Under the pieces are notes generated by a model. The model was given only the letters and a program-made list of their open reading frames with translations. It made no database searches and had not been told where the DNA came from. From Rhynchopus sp. YZ270_cl-10 (taxonomy: Eukaryota; Euglenozoa; Diplonemea; Diplonemida; Diplonemidae), in contig OZ037923.1 in the NCBI GenBank assembly GCA_964035575.1, positions 1,054,001-1,118,000 of the forward strand: a stretch of 64,000 bases of DNA, written 5' to 3'. The position numbers and the translations under genes were made by a program. Below are positions 30,909 to 43,381 of this stretch, one piece after another (position 1 is the first letter of the stretch; the number at the start of each line of letters is the position of its first letter).

Positions 30909-33900
30909 TCAAAATGGACATCTATTTTTTGGCTTTTTGACCACCTGTGTGGCTGCCACGTGGCAGCCACGTGGCAGCCACGCTGCCACGTGTGGCTGCC
31001 ACACTCCTAGCCATGACCTCTACGTTAGTAGATTTCCAGGTTGACCGTAGAGCAACCAAACTTTTTTGCTTTTTTTGCTAACACAAAAGTTAAAATCCCT
31101 AAGGAAAAGTTGGTACCAAAAGTGTCTCAAAATGGACATCTATTTTTTGGCTTTTTGACCACCTGTGTGGCTGCCACGTGGCAGCCACGTGGCAGCCACG
31201 CTGCCACGTGTGGCTGCCACACTCCTAGCCATGACCTCTACGTTAGTAGATTTCCAGGTTGACCGTAGAGCAACCAAACTTTTTTGCTTTTTTTGCTAAC
31301 ACAAAAGTTAAAATCCCTAAGGAAAAGTTGGTACCAAAAGTGTCTCAAAATGGACATCTATTTTTTGGCTTTTTGACCACCTGTGTGGCTGCCACGTGGC
31401 AGCCACGTGGCAGCCACGCTGCCACGTGTGGCTGCCACACTCCTAGCCATGACCTCTACGTTAGTAGATTTCCAGGTTGACCGTAGAGCAACCAAACTTT
31501 TTTGCTTTTTTTGCTAACACAAAAGTTAAAATCCCTAAGGAAAAGTTGGTACCAAAAGTGTCTCAAAATGGACATCTATTTTTTGGCTTTTTGACCACCT
31601 GTGTGGCTGCCACGTGGCAGCCACGTGGCAGCCACGCTGCCACGTGTGGCTGCCACACTCCTAGCCATGACCTCTACGTTAGTAGATTTCCAGGTTGACC
31701 GTAGAGCAACCAAACTTTTTTGCTTTTTTTGCTAACACAAAAGTTAAAATCCCTAAGGAAAAGTTGGTACCAAAAGTGTCTCAAAATGGACATCTATTTT
31801 TTGGCTTTTTGACCACCTGTGTGGCTGCCACGTGGCAGCCACGTGGCAGCCACGCTGCCACGTGTGGCTGCCACACTCCTAGCCATGACCTCTACGTTAG
31901 TAGATTTCCAGGTTGACCGTAGAGCAACCAAACTTTTTTGCTTTTTTTGCTAACACAAAAGTTAAAATCCCTAAGGAAAAGTTGGTACCAAAAGTGTCTC
32001 AAAATGGACATCTATTTTTTGGCTTTTTGACCACCTGTGTGGCTGCCACGTGGCAGCCACGTGGCAGCCACGCTGCCACGTGTGGCTGCCACACTCCTAG
32101 CCATGACCTCTACGTTAGTAGATTTCCAGGTTGACCGTAGAGCAACCAAACTTTTTTGCTTTTTTTGCTAACACAAAAGTTAAAATCCCTAAGGAAAAGT
32201 TGGTACCAAAAGTGTCTCAAAATGGACATCTATTTTTTGGCTTTTTGACCACCTGTGTGGCTGCCACGTGGCAGCCACGTGGCAGCCACGCTGCCACGTG
32301 TGGCTGCCACACTCCTAGCCATGACCTCTACGTTAGTAGATTTCCAGGTTGACCGTAGAGCAACCAAACTTTTTTGCTTTTTTTGCTAACACAAAAGTTA
32401 AAATCCCTAAGGAAAAGTTGGTACCAAAAGTGTCTCAAAATGGACATCTATTTTTTGGCTTTTTGACCACCTGTGTGGCTGCCACACTCCTAGCCATGAC
32501 CTCTACGTTAGTAGATTTCCAGGTTGACCGTAGAGCAACCAAACTTTTTTGCTTTTTTTGCTAACACAAAAGTTAAAATCCCTAAGGAAAAGTTGGTACC
32601 AAAAGTGTCTCAAAATGGACATCTATTTTTTGGCTTTTTGACCACCTGTGTGGCTGCCACACTCCTAGCCATGACCTCTACGTTAGTAGATTTCCAGGTT
32701 GACCGTAGAGCAACCAAACTTTTTTGCTTTTTTTGCTAACACAAAAGTTAAAATCCCTAAGGAAAAGTTGGTACCAAAAGTGTCTCAAAATGGACATCTA
32801 TTTTTTGGCTTTTTGACCACCTGTGTGGCTGCCACGTGGCAGCCACGTGGCAGCCACGCTGCCACGTGTGGCTGCCACACTCCTAGCCATGACCTCTACG
32901 TTAGTAGATTTCCAGGTTGACCGTAGAGCAACCAAACTTTTTTGCTTTTTTTGCTAACACAAAAGTTAAAATCCCTAAGGAAAAGTTGGTACCAAAAGTG
33001 TCTCAAAATGGACATCTATTTTTTGGCTTTTTGACCACCTGTGTGGCTGCCACGTGGCAGCCACGTGGCAGCCACGCTGCCACGTGTGGCTGCCACACTC
33101 CTAGCCATGACCTCTACGTTAGTAGATTTCCAGGTTGACCGTAGAGCAACCAAACTTTTTTGCTTTTTTTGCTAACACAAAAGTTAAAATCCCTAAGGAA
33201 AAGTTGGTACCAAAAGTGTCTCAAAATGGACATCTATTTTTTGGCTTTTTGACCACCTGTGTGGCTGCCACGTGGCAGCCACGTGGCAGCCACGCTGCCA
33301 CGTGTGGCTGCCACACTCCTAGCCATGACCTCTACGTTAGTAGATTTCCAGGTTGACCGTAGAGCAACCAAACTTTTTTGCTTTTTTTGCTAACACAAAA
33401 GTTAAAATCCCTAAGGAAAAGTTGGTACCAAAAGTGTCTCAAAATGGACATCTATTTTTTGGCTTTTTGACCACCTGTGTGGCTGCCACACTCCTAGCCA
33501 TGACCTCTACGTTAGTAGATTTCCAGGTTGACCGTAGAGCAACCAAACTTTTTTGCTTTTTTTGCTAACACAAAAGTTAAAATCCCTAAGGAAAAGTTGG
33601 TACCAAAAGTGTCTCAAAATGGACATCTATTTTTTGGCTTTTTGACCACCTGTGTGGCTGCCACGTGGCAGCCACGTGGCAGCCACGCTGCCACGTGTGG
33701 CTGCCACACTCCTAGCCATGACCTCTACGTTAGTAGATTTCCAGGTTGACCGTAGAGCAACCAAACTTTTTTGCTTTTTTTGCTAACACAAAAGTTAAAA
33801 TCCCTAAGGAAAAGTTGGTACCAAAAGTGTCTCAAAATGGACATCTATTTTTTGGCTTTTTGACCACCTGTGTGGCTGCCACACTCCTAGCCATGACCTC

Positions 33901-36900
33901 TACGTTAGTAGATTTCCAGGTTGACCGTAGAGCAACCAAACTTTTTTGCTTTTTTTGCTAACACAAAAGTTAAAATCCCTAAGGAAAAGTTGGTACCAAA
34001 AGTGTCTCAAAATGGACATCTATTTTTTGGCTTTTTGACCACCTGTGTGGCTGCCACACTCCTAGCCATGACCTCTACGTTAGTAGATTTCCAGGTTGAC
34101 CGTAGAGCAACCAAACTTTTTTGCTTTTTTTGCTAACACAAAAGTTAAAATCCCTAAGGAAAAGTTGGTACCAAAAGTGTCTCAAAATGGACATCTATTT
34201 TTTGGCTTTTTGACCACCTGTGTGGCTGCCACGTGGCAGCCACGTGGCAGCCACGCTGCCACGTGTGGCTGCCACACTCCTAGCCATGACCTCTACGTTA
34301 GTAGATTTCCAGGTTGACCGTAGAGCAACCAAACTTTTTTGCTTTTTTTGCTAACACAAAAGTTAAAATCCCTAAGGAAAAGTTGGTACCAAAAGTGTCT
34401 CAAAATGGACATCTATTTTTTGGCTTTTTGACCACCTGTGTGGCTGCCACGTGGCAGCCACGTGGCAGCCACGCTGCCACGTGTGGCTGCCACACTCCTA
34501 GCCATGACCTCTACGTTAGTAGATTTCCAGGTTGACCGTAGAGCAACCAAACTTTTTTGCTTTTTTTGCTAACACAAAAGTTAAAATCCCTAAGGAAAAG
34601 TTGGTACCAAAAGTGTCTCAAAATGGACATCTATTTTTTGGCTTTTTGACCACCTGTGTGGCTGCCACGTGGCAGCCACGTGGCAGCCACGCTGCCACGT
34701 GTGGCTGCCACACTCCTAGCCATGACCTCTACGTTAGTAGATTTCCAGGTTGACCGTAGAGCAACCAAACTTTTTTGCTTTTTTTGCTAACACAAAAGTT
34801 AAAATCCCTAAGGAAAAGTTGGTACCAAAAGTGTCTCAAAATGGACATCTATTTTTTGGCTTTTTGACCACCTGTGTGGCTGCCACACTCCTAGCCATGA
34901 CCTCTACGTTAGTAGATTTCCAGGTTGACCGTAGAGCAACCAAACTTTTTTGCTTTTTTTGCTAACACAAAAGTTAAAATCCCTAAGGAAAAGTTGGTAC
35001 CAAAAGTGTCTCAAAATGGACATCTATTTTTTGGCTTTTTGACCACCTGTGTGGCTGCCACGTGGCAGCCACGTGGCAGCCACGCTGCCACGTGTGGCTG
35101 CCACACTCCTAGCCATGACCTCTACGTTAGTAGATTTCCAGGTTGACCGTAGAGCAACCAAACTTTTTTGCTTTTTTTGCTAACACAAAAGTTAAAATCC
35201 CTAAGGAAAAGTTGGTACCAAAAGTGTCTCAAAATGGACATCTATTTTTTGGCTTTTTGACCACCTGTGTGGCTGCCACACTCCTAGCCATGACCTCTAC
35301 GTTAGTAGATTTCCAGGTTGACCGTAGAGCAACCAAACTTTTTTGCTTTTTTTGCTAACACAAAAGTTAAAATCCCTAAGGAAAAGTTGGTACCAAAAGT
35401 GTCTCAAAATGGACATCTATTTTTTGGCTTTTTGACCACCTGTGTGGCTGCCACGTGGCAGCCACGTGGCAGCCACGCTGCCACGTGTGGCTGCCACACT
35501 CCTAGCCATGACCTCTACGTTAGTAGATTTCCAGGTTGACCGTAGAGCAACCAAACTTTTTTGCTTTTTTTGCTAACACAAAAGTTAAAATCCCTAAGGA
35601 AAAGTTGGTACCAAAAGTGTCTCAAAATGGACATCTATTTTTTGGCTTTTTGACCACCTGTGTGGCTGCCACGTGGCAGCCACGTGGCAGCCACGCTGCC
35701 ACGTGTGGCTGCCACACTCCTAGCCATGACCTCTACGTTAGTAGATTTCCAGGTTGACCGTAGAGCAACCAAACTTTTTTGCTTTTTTTGCTAACACAAA
35801 AGTTAAAATCCCTAAGGAAAAGTTGGTACCAAAAGTGTCTCAAAATGGACATCTATTTTTTGGCTTTTTGACCACCTGTGTGGCTGCCACGTGGCAGCCA
35901 CGTGGCAGCCACGCTGCCACGTGTGGCTGCCACACTCCTAGCCATGACCTCTACGTTAGTAGATTTCCAGGTTGACCGTAGAGCAACCAAACTTTTTTGC
36001 TTTTTTTGCTAACACAAAAGTTAAAATCCCTAAGGAAAAGTTGGTACCAAAAGTGTCTCAAAATGGACATCTATTTTTTGGCTTTTTGACCACCTGTGTG
36101 GCTGCCACGTGGCAGCCACGTGGCAGCCACGCTGCCACGTGTGGCTGCCACACTCCTAGCCATGACCTCTACGTTAGTAGATTTCCAGGTTGACCGTAGA
36201 GCAACCAAACTTTTTTGCTTTTTTTGCTAACACAAAAGTTAAAATCCCTAAGGAAAAGTTGGTACCAAAAGTGTCTCAAAATGGACATCTATTTTTTGGC
36301 TTTTTGACCACCTGTGTGGCTGCCACGTGGCAGCCACGTGGCAGCCACGCTGCCACGTGTGGCTGCCACACTCCTAGCCATGACCTCTACGTTAGTAGAT
36401 TTCCAGGTTGACCGTAGAGCAACCAAACTTTTTTGCTTTTTTTGCTAACACAAAAGTTAAAATCCCTAAGGAAAAGTTGGTACCAAAAGTGTCTCAAAAT
36501 GGACATCTATTTTTTGGCTTTTTGACCACCTGTGTGGCTGCCACGTGGCAGCCACGTGGCAGCCACGCTGCCACGTGTGGCTGCCACACTCCTAGCCATG
36601 ACCTCTACGTTAGTAGATTTCCAGGTTGACCGTAGAGCAACCAAACTTTTTTGCTTTTTTTGCTAACACAAAAGTTAAAATCCCTAAGGAAAAGTTGGTA
36701 CCAAAAGTGTCTCAAAATGGACATCTATTTTTTGGCTTTTTGACCACCTGTGTGGCTGCCACACTCCTAGCCATGACCTCTACGTTAGTAGATTTCCAGG
36801 TTGACCGTAGAGCAACCAAACTTTTTTGCTTTTTTTGCTAACACAAAAGTTAAAATCCCTAAGGAAAAGTTGGTACCAAAAGTGTCTCAAAATGGACATC

Positions 36901-37247
36901 TATTTTTTGGCTTTTTGACCACCTGTGTGGCTGCCACGTGGCAGCCACGTGGCAGCCACGCTGCCACGTGTGGCTGCCACACTCCTAGCCATGACCTCTA
37001 CGTTAGTAGATTTCCAGGTTGACCGTAGAGCAACCAAACTTTTTTGCTTTTTTTGCTAACACAAAAGTTAAAATCCCTAAGGAAAAGTTGGTACCAAAAG
37101 TGTCTCAAAATGGACATCTATTTTTTGGCTTTTTGACCACCTGTGTGGCTGCCACGTGGCAGCCACGTGGCAGCCACGCTGCCACGTGTGGCTGCCACAC
37201 TCCTAGCCATGACCTCTACGTTAGTAGATTTCCAGGTTGACCGTAGA
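30909..37247 (+). repeat. 175/218-bp satellite, first block (30 full units)
   Basis: From 31041 to 37236, 22 units of 218 bp and 8 of 175 bp are nearly invariant. The short form lacks exactly 43 bp lying between two copies of GTGTGGCTGCCAC in a palindromic GTGGCTGCCAC/GTGGCAGCCAC stretch. Every unit ends with the F5 terminal sequence (GGCTGCCACACTCCTAGCCATG region) followed by ACCTCTACG. The ~73-codon open frame in each unit is not taken as a gene. Confidence 0.9.
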
Positions 37248-38155
37248 CAGTGCTACCAGCGCTACAAGGTGCCAGTTGTAGCGCTACAAAACGCCATTTT
37301 CGAGGGTACCCGCTACAACTACTGTAGTTGTAGCTTTGTAGCGCGCTTTTGGCTGGGGAGTTTACGTGGGCGCTACAACGTTGTAGCGCGCTACAAACCA
37401 GTTGTAGCGCGCTACAAAAAAAAAAAAAATTTTTTTTTCGACATCACAAAATTTTTTCTGGGAAAAAAAATTTTTTTTTTTGGACCTGTGTGGGACCAAA
37501 TATGCAAATAAAGGCACTTACGAGCAGTTTAGAGCATCTAGAGTTTATTCCCCGGTCATTTTGTGTACACAAGCCCATTTTGTATGGGCCAGCACCTTAG
37601 CAAAAAATCGAAAAATCGGAAAAAAAAATTTTTTTTTTCCGCCAAAATTTCGCCCCCTAACTTGGGTCTTCGGGCACCGAAAAGTGCAAAAAAACGCAAA
37701 AATCGGGTGTTTTGACCATCTGTGGTTACATAAAACACACTTCTGTGTACAAGCCTACACCAATACAGTGGTTATACAAGGCGATTTTTGACGAAAAAAA
37801 ATATTTTTTTTTCGCCCAAAATTTGCCGTGGTACCTCATAAAATGGCCCGAAGAATCCAATGAAAACCTCAGATTGGGCAAATTATGAAAAAAATTTTCA
37901 AGTCAAATTTTCAGCCAAAATACGGTCATTTTGGTCATACCCTAAGATAAGCGCTTGGCGAGTGCTGATGCCATCACGAAACGTACGGGCAAGGCGACCA
38001 CCCGCCATAGGGTCGACCAGGACAAGACCTACATCAACCAGCGTCGACCACTCCCTCCCAAGGTGACTGCTCTACCAAGTTGTCAAGCAGGGATGCTGAC
38101 CATCTTACCATTGTACCATTGTACCATCTCACCATCTCACCATCTCACCATCTTA

Positions 38156-38384
38156 CCATCATAACATCATAACATCATAACATCATAACATCATAACATC
38201 ATAACATCATAACATCATAACATCATAACATCATAACATCATAACATCATAACATCATAACATCATAACATCATAACATCATAACATCATAACATCATAA
38301 CATCATAACATCATAACATCATAACATCATAACATCATAACATCATAACATCATAACATCATAACATCATAACATCATAACATC
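38156..38384 (+). repeat. (CATCATAA)n microsatellite
   Basis: About 28 perfect copies of an 8-bp unit, preceded by related ACCATCTC/ACCATTGT steps. Confidence 0.95.
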
Positions 38385-38781
38385 GTACCATGGGGCGCGC
38401 AGTCGAGTGTCTACCTTGGTACAAGGCACCAGCATCCCCATTTGCGTCACGGAGATAAAGAGTGCCTACTCACTTCCTAGGAGACGCACTATGAGCGTAC
38501 ACCACGACAACTACACAGAGCGAGAGTCCTCACTCCTCCACCTCCTCGACCACCCCCAACCCGGACGAACGTGCCGAAGTTGTACGAACGCGCCGAAGGC
38601 GGAAGTACTCGCGGAAGGCGGACGAGCGAGCCAAATCCAGACGAGCGAGCAAAGTGCAGACGAGCGTGCCTCACAAAGCACACCATCTCCGGTCTGACGG
38701 AGAACTTCCAGCCTCTCAGCCCAGGGAAAAACCCTGGCCACCGGAGGGCCCTAACGGCCCGACGAGGAGGCGCCCCATAGG

Positions 38782-38841
38782 GCGCTGGGGCCAAGGGACT
38801 TAAGTCGCCCTAACGGCGACTTAAGTCCCTTGGCCCCAGCG
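38782..38841. repeat. Perfect hairpin with 27-bp arms in F3
   Basis: CGCTGGGGCCAAGGGACTTA... and its exact complement lie around a ~5-nt loop. It is the second long perfect palindrome in this region. Confidence 0.85.
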
Positions 38842-39092
38842 ACCGTGGAAGGGGCTAGCTTTTGATGACCAAAATTTCGCTAAGTACCCGAAAAATCCCT
38901 AAGGAAAAAGTTGGAAAAAAAGTGTCTCAAAATAGACATCTATTTTTTGGCGTTTTTTGCTACAGCGCTACCAGTAGCGCTGTAGCGCGCTACTTGTAGC
39001 GTGTAGCGCGATACTTGTAGCGCTGGTAGCATTGGTATTTAAACCCACCTATTTGCTGGGTAAACGTCCCGAGGCCACAGCGACCGTGGAAG

Positions 39093-39943
39093 CAAGGCTA
39101 CCAACGGGACCCCAACACCCCGGGGGTCCCAGGGGTCCGGGACCCCCAGCAAAAGTCAAAAAAAAAAAATTTTTTTTTTGTGACCCTGCGTGAAAAAAAA
39201 TTTTTTTTTTTCCTTAGGGATTTTTCCGGGTACTTAGCGAAATTTTCGCCACTAAAAGCTGGCCCCATACACAGTCCCTGTGGCCTCGGGACACCAGTTC
39301 AGTACACAAAGTACACAAGGCATGACCAAAATAGCCGTATTTTGGCTGAAAATTTGACTTGAAAATTTTTTTCATAATTTGCCCAATCTGAGGTTTTCAT
39401 TGGATTCTTTGGGCCATTTTATGAGGTACCACGGCAAAGTTTGGGCGAAAAAAAAAATTTTTTTTTGGTCAAAAATCGCCTTGTATAACCACTGTATTGG
39501 TGTAGGCTTGTACACAGAAGTGTGTTTTGTGTAACCACAGATGGTCAAAACACCCGATTTTTGCGTTTTTTTGCATTTTTTGGTGCCCAAAAACCCAGGT
39601 CAGGGGCCGAAATTTTCCCAAAAAAAAAATTTTTTTTTTTGAGATTTTTTGATTTTTTGCTAAGGCGCTGGCCATACTAAACGTACGGTATACACACAAA
39701 ATAGCCGTGGAATAAATATGTGATGCTCAAAAGTGCTCGTAAGTGCGTTTTTTTGCATTTTTGGGTGCCACAGGACCCAACCCAGGGCCGAAAAAAAAAT
39801 TTTTTTTCAGCTGAAAAATGTCTTTGCCAAAAAAAAATTTTTGGGACCCCGGGGACCCAGGGGTCCCAGGGGTCCCGGACCCCCAGACTGGGGGTCCGGG
39901 ACCCCTGGGGACCCCTGATCCAGGGGTCCCGTTGGTAGCCTTG
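39093..39943. mobile_element. F1-a: 851-bp inverted-repeat transposon (MITE)
   Basis: Both ends start CAAGGCTACCAACGGGACCC. The target duplication is GTGGAAG (39086-39092, 39944-39950). GGGTCC/GGACCC motifs cluster near the ends, more extensively at the right. The AT-rich interior shares blocks with F3 and F4 (for example TGGTTACA.AAAACACACTT). Confidence 0.92.
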
Positions 39944-40133
39944 GTGGAAGGGGCTAGCTTTTGATGACCAAAATTTCGCTAAGTACCCGAAAAATCCCTA
40001 AGGAAAAAGTTGGAAAAAAAGTGTCTCAAAATAGACATCTATTTTTTGGCGTTTTTTGCTACAGCGCTACCAGTAGCGCTGTAGCGCGCTACTTGTAGCG
40101 TGTAGCGCGATACTTGTAGCGCTGGTAGCATTG

Positions 40134-41587
40134 CCGTAGAGCAACCAAACTTTTTTGCTTTTTTTGCTAACACAAAAGTTAAAATCCCTAAGGAAAAGTT
40201 GGTACCAAAAGTGTCTCAAAATGGACATCTATTTTTTGGCTTTTTGACCACCTGTGTGGCTGCCACGTGGCAGCCACGTGGCAGCCACGCTGCCACGTGT
40301 GGCTGCCACACTCCTAGCCATGACCTCTACGTTAGTAGATTTCCAGGTTGACCGTAGAGCAACCAAACTTTTTTGCTTTTTTTGCTAACACAAAAGTTAA
40401 AATCCCTAAGGAAAAGTTGGTACCAAAAGTGTCTCAAAATGGACATCTATTTTTTGGCTTTTTGACCACCTGTGTGGCTGCCACGTGGCAGCCACGTGGC
40501 AGCCACGCTGCCACGTGTGGCTGCCACACTCCTAGCCATGACCTCTACGTTAGTAGATTTCCAGGTTGACCGTAGAGCAACCAAACTTTTTTGCTTTTTT
40601 TGCTAACACAAAAGTTAAAATCCCTAAGGAAAAGTTGGTACCAAAAGTGTCTCAAAATGGACATCTATTTTTTGGCTTTTTGACCACCTGTGTGGCTGCC
40701 ACGTGGCAGCCACGTGGCAGCCACGCTGCCACGTGTGGCTGCCACACTCCTAGCCATGACCTCTACGTTAGTAGATTTCCAGGTTGACCGTAGAGCAACC
40801 AAACTTTTTTGCTTTTTTTGCTAACACAAAAGTTAAAATCCCTAAGGAAAAGTTGGTACCAAAAGTGTCTCAAAATGGACATCTATTTTTTGGCTTTTTG
40901 ACCACCTGTGTGGCTGCCACACTCCTAGCCATGACCTCTACGTTAGTAGATTTCCAGGTTGACCGTAGAGCAACCAAACTTTTTTGCTTTTTTTGCTAAC
41001 ACAAAAGTTAAAATCCCTAAGGAAAAGTTGGTACCAAAAGTGTCTCAAAATGGACATCTATTTTTTGGCTTTTTGACCACCTGTGTGGCTGCCACGTGGC
41101 AGCCACGTGGCAGCCACGCTGCCACGTGTGGCTGCCACACTCCTAGCCATGACCTCTACGTTAGTAGATTTCCAGGTTGACCGTAGAGCAACCAAACTTT
41201 TTTGCTTTTTTTGCTAACACAAAAGTTAAAATCCCTAAGGAAAAGTTGGTACCAAAAGTGTCTCAAAATGGACATCTATTTTTTGGCTTTTTGACCACCT
41301 GTGTGGCTGCCACGTGGCAGCCACGTGGCAGCCACGCTGCCACGTGTGGCTGCCACACTCCTAGCCATGACCTCTACGTTAGTAGATTTCCAGGTTGACC
41401 GTAGAGCAACCAAACTTTTTTGCTTTTTTTGCTAACACAAAAGTTAAAATCCCTAAGGAAAAGTTGGTACCAAAAGTGTCTCAAAATGGACATCTATTTT
41501 TTGGCTTTTTGACCACCTGTGTGGCTGCCACGTGGCAGCCACGTGGCAGCCACGCTGCCACGTGTGGCTGCCACACTCCTAGCCATG
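40134..41587 (+). repeat. 175/218-bp satellite, second block (about 7 units)
   Basis: It continues the first block after F3; one unit is the 175-bp form (40784). It ends at the F5 right terminus ...CTAGCCATG. Confidence 0.9.
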
Positions 41588-41711
41588 AACCGGGTTTGCG
41601 GCTTCGGAAACGTGCCAGCGAGCTGTGAGAACCATGCATGAGCCACACACGGCACGAGTTGCAGCAGCCCACCGAAGGTGGGCTGCGTTTGGTAACCACA
41701 CGATGCGATTA

Positions 41712-42535
41712 ACGCGTGCAACGCAACGCATCCGATGCATACGTAACGATCTGTATGCAACGAACGCAACGCATCCAACGCAACGCAACCGAGGCGTACG
41801 TTACGATCTGTATGCAACGAACGCAACACATCCAACCCAACGCAACCGATGCGTACGTAACGATCTGTATGCAACGAACGCAACGCATCCAACCCAACGC
41901 AACCGATGCATACGTAACGATCTGTATGTAACGAACGCAACGCATCCAACCCAACGCATCCAACCTAACGCAACCGATGCGTACGTTACGATCTGTATGC
42001 AACGAACGCAACACATCCAACCCAACGCAACCGGTGTGTACGTTACGATCTGTATGTAACGAACGCAACGCATCCAACCCAACGCAACCGAGGCGTACGT
42101 TACGATCTGTATGCAACGAACGCAACACATCCAACCCAACGCAACCGATGCGTACGTAACGATCTGTATGCAACGAACGCAACGCATCCAACCCAACGCA
42201 ACCGAGGCGTACGTTACGATCTGTATGCAACGAACGCAACACATCCAACCCAACGCAACCGATGCGTACGTAACGATCTGTATGCAACGAACGCAACGCA
42301 TCCAACCCAACGCAACCGATGCATACGTAACGATCTGTATGTAACGAACGCAACGCATCCAACCCAACGCATCCAACCTAACGCAACCGATGCGTACGTT
42401 ACGATCTGTATGCAACGAACGCAACACATCCAACCCAACGCAACCGGTGTGTACGTTACGATCTGTATGTAACGAACGCAACGCATCCAACCCAACGCAA
42501 CCGATGCGTACGTAACGCTCGGAACGCAACGTTAA
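41712..42535 (+). repeat. 57-bp-type minisatellite in A-long2
   Basis: It is the shorter counterpart of 26632-28075, with the same alternating unit types. Confidence 0.9.
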
Positions 42536-43063
42536 GAGCGCAACGAGTGGTTCCAAAAGGCAGCCCGGCTGCGGTGGGGTGCTCAGACTCGCGCCAGTTG
42601 CGTGGCTAAACCAGTCTGTGTAGGTTTTTGGGTGGTTTTTACCCACCAACGCCTTTGCCGTTTTTTGGTGTACAAACATGGGTTGCCGCTCCGTTGCGTG
42701 GTACTGCAAAGGGCACGTGTGCACGACTGTGTATGACCCATATGTGGTCAAAACACTCCCTGGATGCGTTTCGCACGCCGCATGCACGCGTGTGCCTCCT
42801 AAAAACCGGTTTCTGTGTGGTTTTTGACCACAAACGCCTTTGCCGTTTTTACGTGTAAAAACGTGGTACTGCAAAGGCACGTGTGCACCTCTGTGTATGA
42901 CCCATATATGGTCAAAACACCCCCTAGATGCGTTTCGCACGCCGCATGCACGCGTATGGGCCCTAAAAACCGGTTTCTGGCCCAAAAACCCGCCTAAACA
43001 GGTGCTTTTTTTTTTACACGTTTTTACAGCAAAAAAAGTACTAGGCGGTTTGCGACCAAAAAA

Positions 43064-43381
43064 TCGGGTTTCGAGTTAGGTGGTCCAAAAACCGCCTCCT
43101 GAGCGCTGTAACCGCAGTGTGTCGTTTCCGGGCCAGTATGAGGCCATTCGTACCACTTTTCCAGGTTTTGGAGGCTGTTCGCCGATTTTTGGCATTTTCG
43201 GAATTTGGGCATTCTTTACCTCTTATTTACCTTAGCCAAAACGACCCCTTTTTTTTGGTCGGGGGTTCATGGCCCCATTTAACCACGCTGGGCTAGGCAC
43301 TAAACTACCCCTACACCCCAGCGGCGATTTTAATACTTCCTAAGCACCAACCCTGTGTGTAACACATGCTCTATGGAACAT
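43064..43381. other. Unassigned spacer between A-long2 and A-d
   Basis: It has no match elsewhere in the window that I could see. It contains a small inverted repeat (CGACCCC...GGTCGGGG region near 43240-43265). No reading frame or RNA gene is recognised. Confidence 0.5.

Larger units (their letters stand above)
37248..40133. mobile_element. F3: 2.9-kb inverted-repeat transposon in the satellite, with nested F1-a
   Basis: The left end is CAGTGCTACCAGCGCTACAAG-like; the right end reads inward CAATGCTACCAGCGCTACAAG-like. The target duplication is CCGTAGA (37241-37247, 40134-40140). TTGTAGCG/CGCTACAA motifs cluster at both ends. The right end is present twice in tandem (about 38840-39028 and 39081-40133, the latter split by F1-a). 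The interior includes an 8-bp microsatellite and a perfect hairpin. No gene is seen. Confidence 0.85.
28957..41587. mobile_element. F5: 12.6-kb inverted-repeat transposon with an amplified right end
   Basis: The left end starts CATGGCTCGGAGCGTGGCTG. The right end, read inward, starts CATGGCTAGGAGTGTGGCAG (26 of the first 31 bases match). The 7-bp target AACCGGG flanks it (28950-28956 and 41588-41594), and the uninterrupted CAGGTAACCGGGTTTGCGG occurs in A-long1 near 26500. TGGCAGCCACG motifs cluster at both ends. The interior holds a 36-bp tandem repeat, F2-c, a long perfect hairpin and the 175/218-bp satellite, which is itself split by F3. There is no transposase gene. Confidence 0.8.
28606..43063 (-). 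mobile_element. A-long2: A element carrying the 12.6-kb F5 insertion
   Basis: The 3' hairpin is at 28606-28631, and the body runs to AACCGGG at 28956. After F5 the body resumes at 41588 with the target copy AACCGGGTTTGCGG, goes through a hairpin (GCAGCCCACC-GAA-GGTGGGCTGC near 41666), a 57-bp array (41712-42535), and the 5' segment to 43063. It is collinear and nearly identical with A-long1, so the two form a head-to-tail pair. Confidence 0.75.

Noticed and set aside
28957-41587. Pair of long terminal repeats around a retroelement
   Set aside because: The ends are inverted, not direct, with a 7-bp target duplication, and there is no gag or pol. The repeats inside are a satellite.
31041-41628. 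Serial ~73-codon frames in every satellite unit
   Set aside because: They are products of the tandem unit, begin at a non-ATG codon, and have no recognisable domain.
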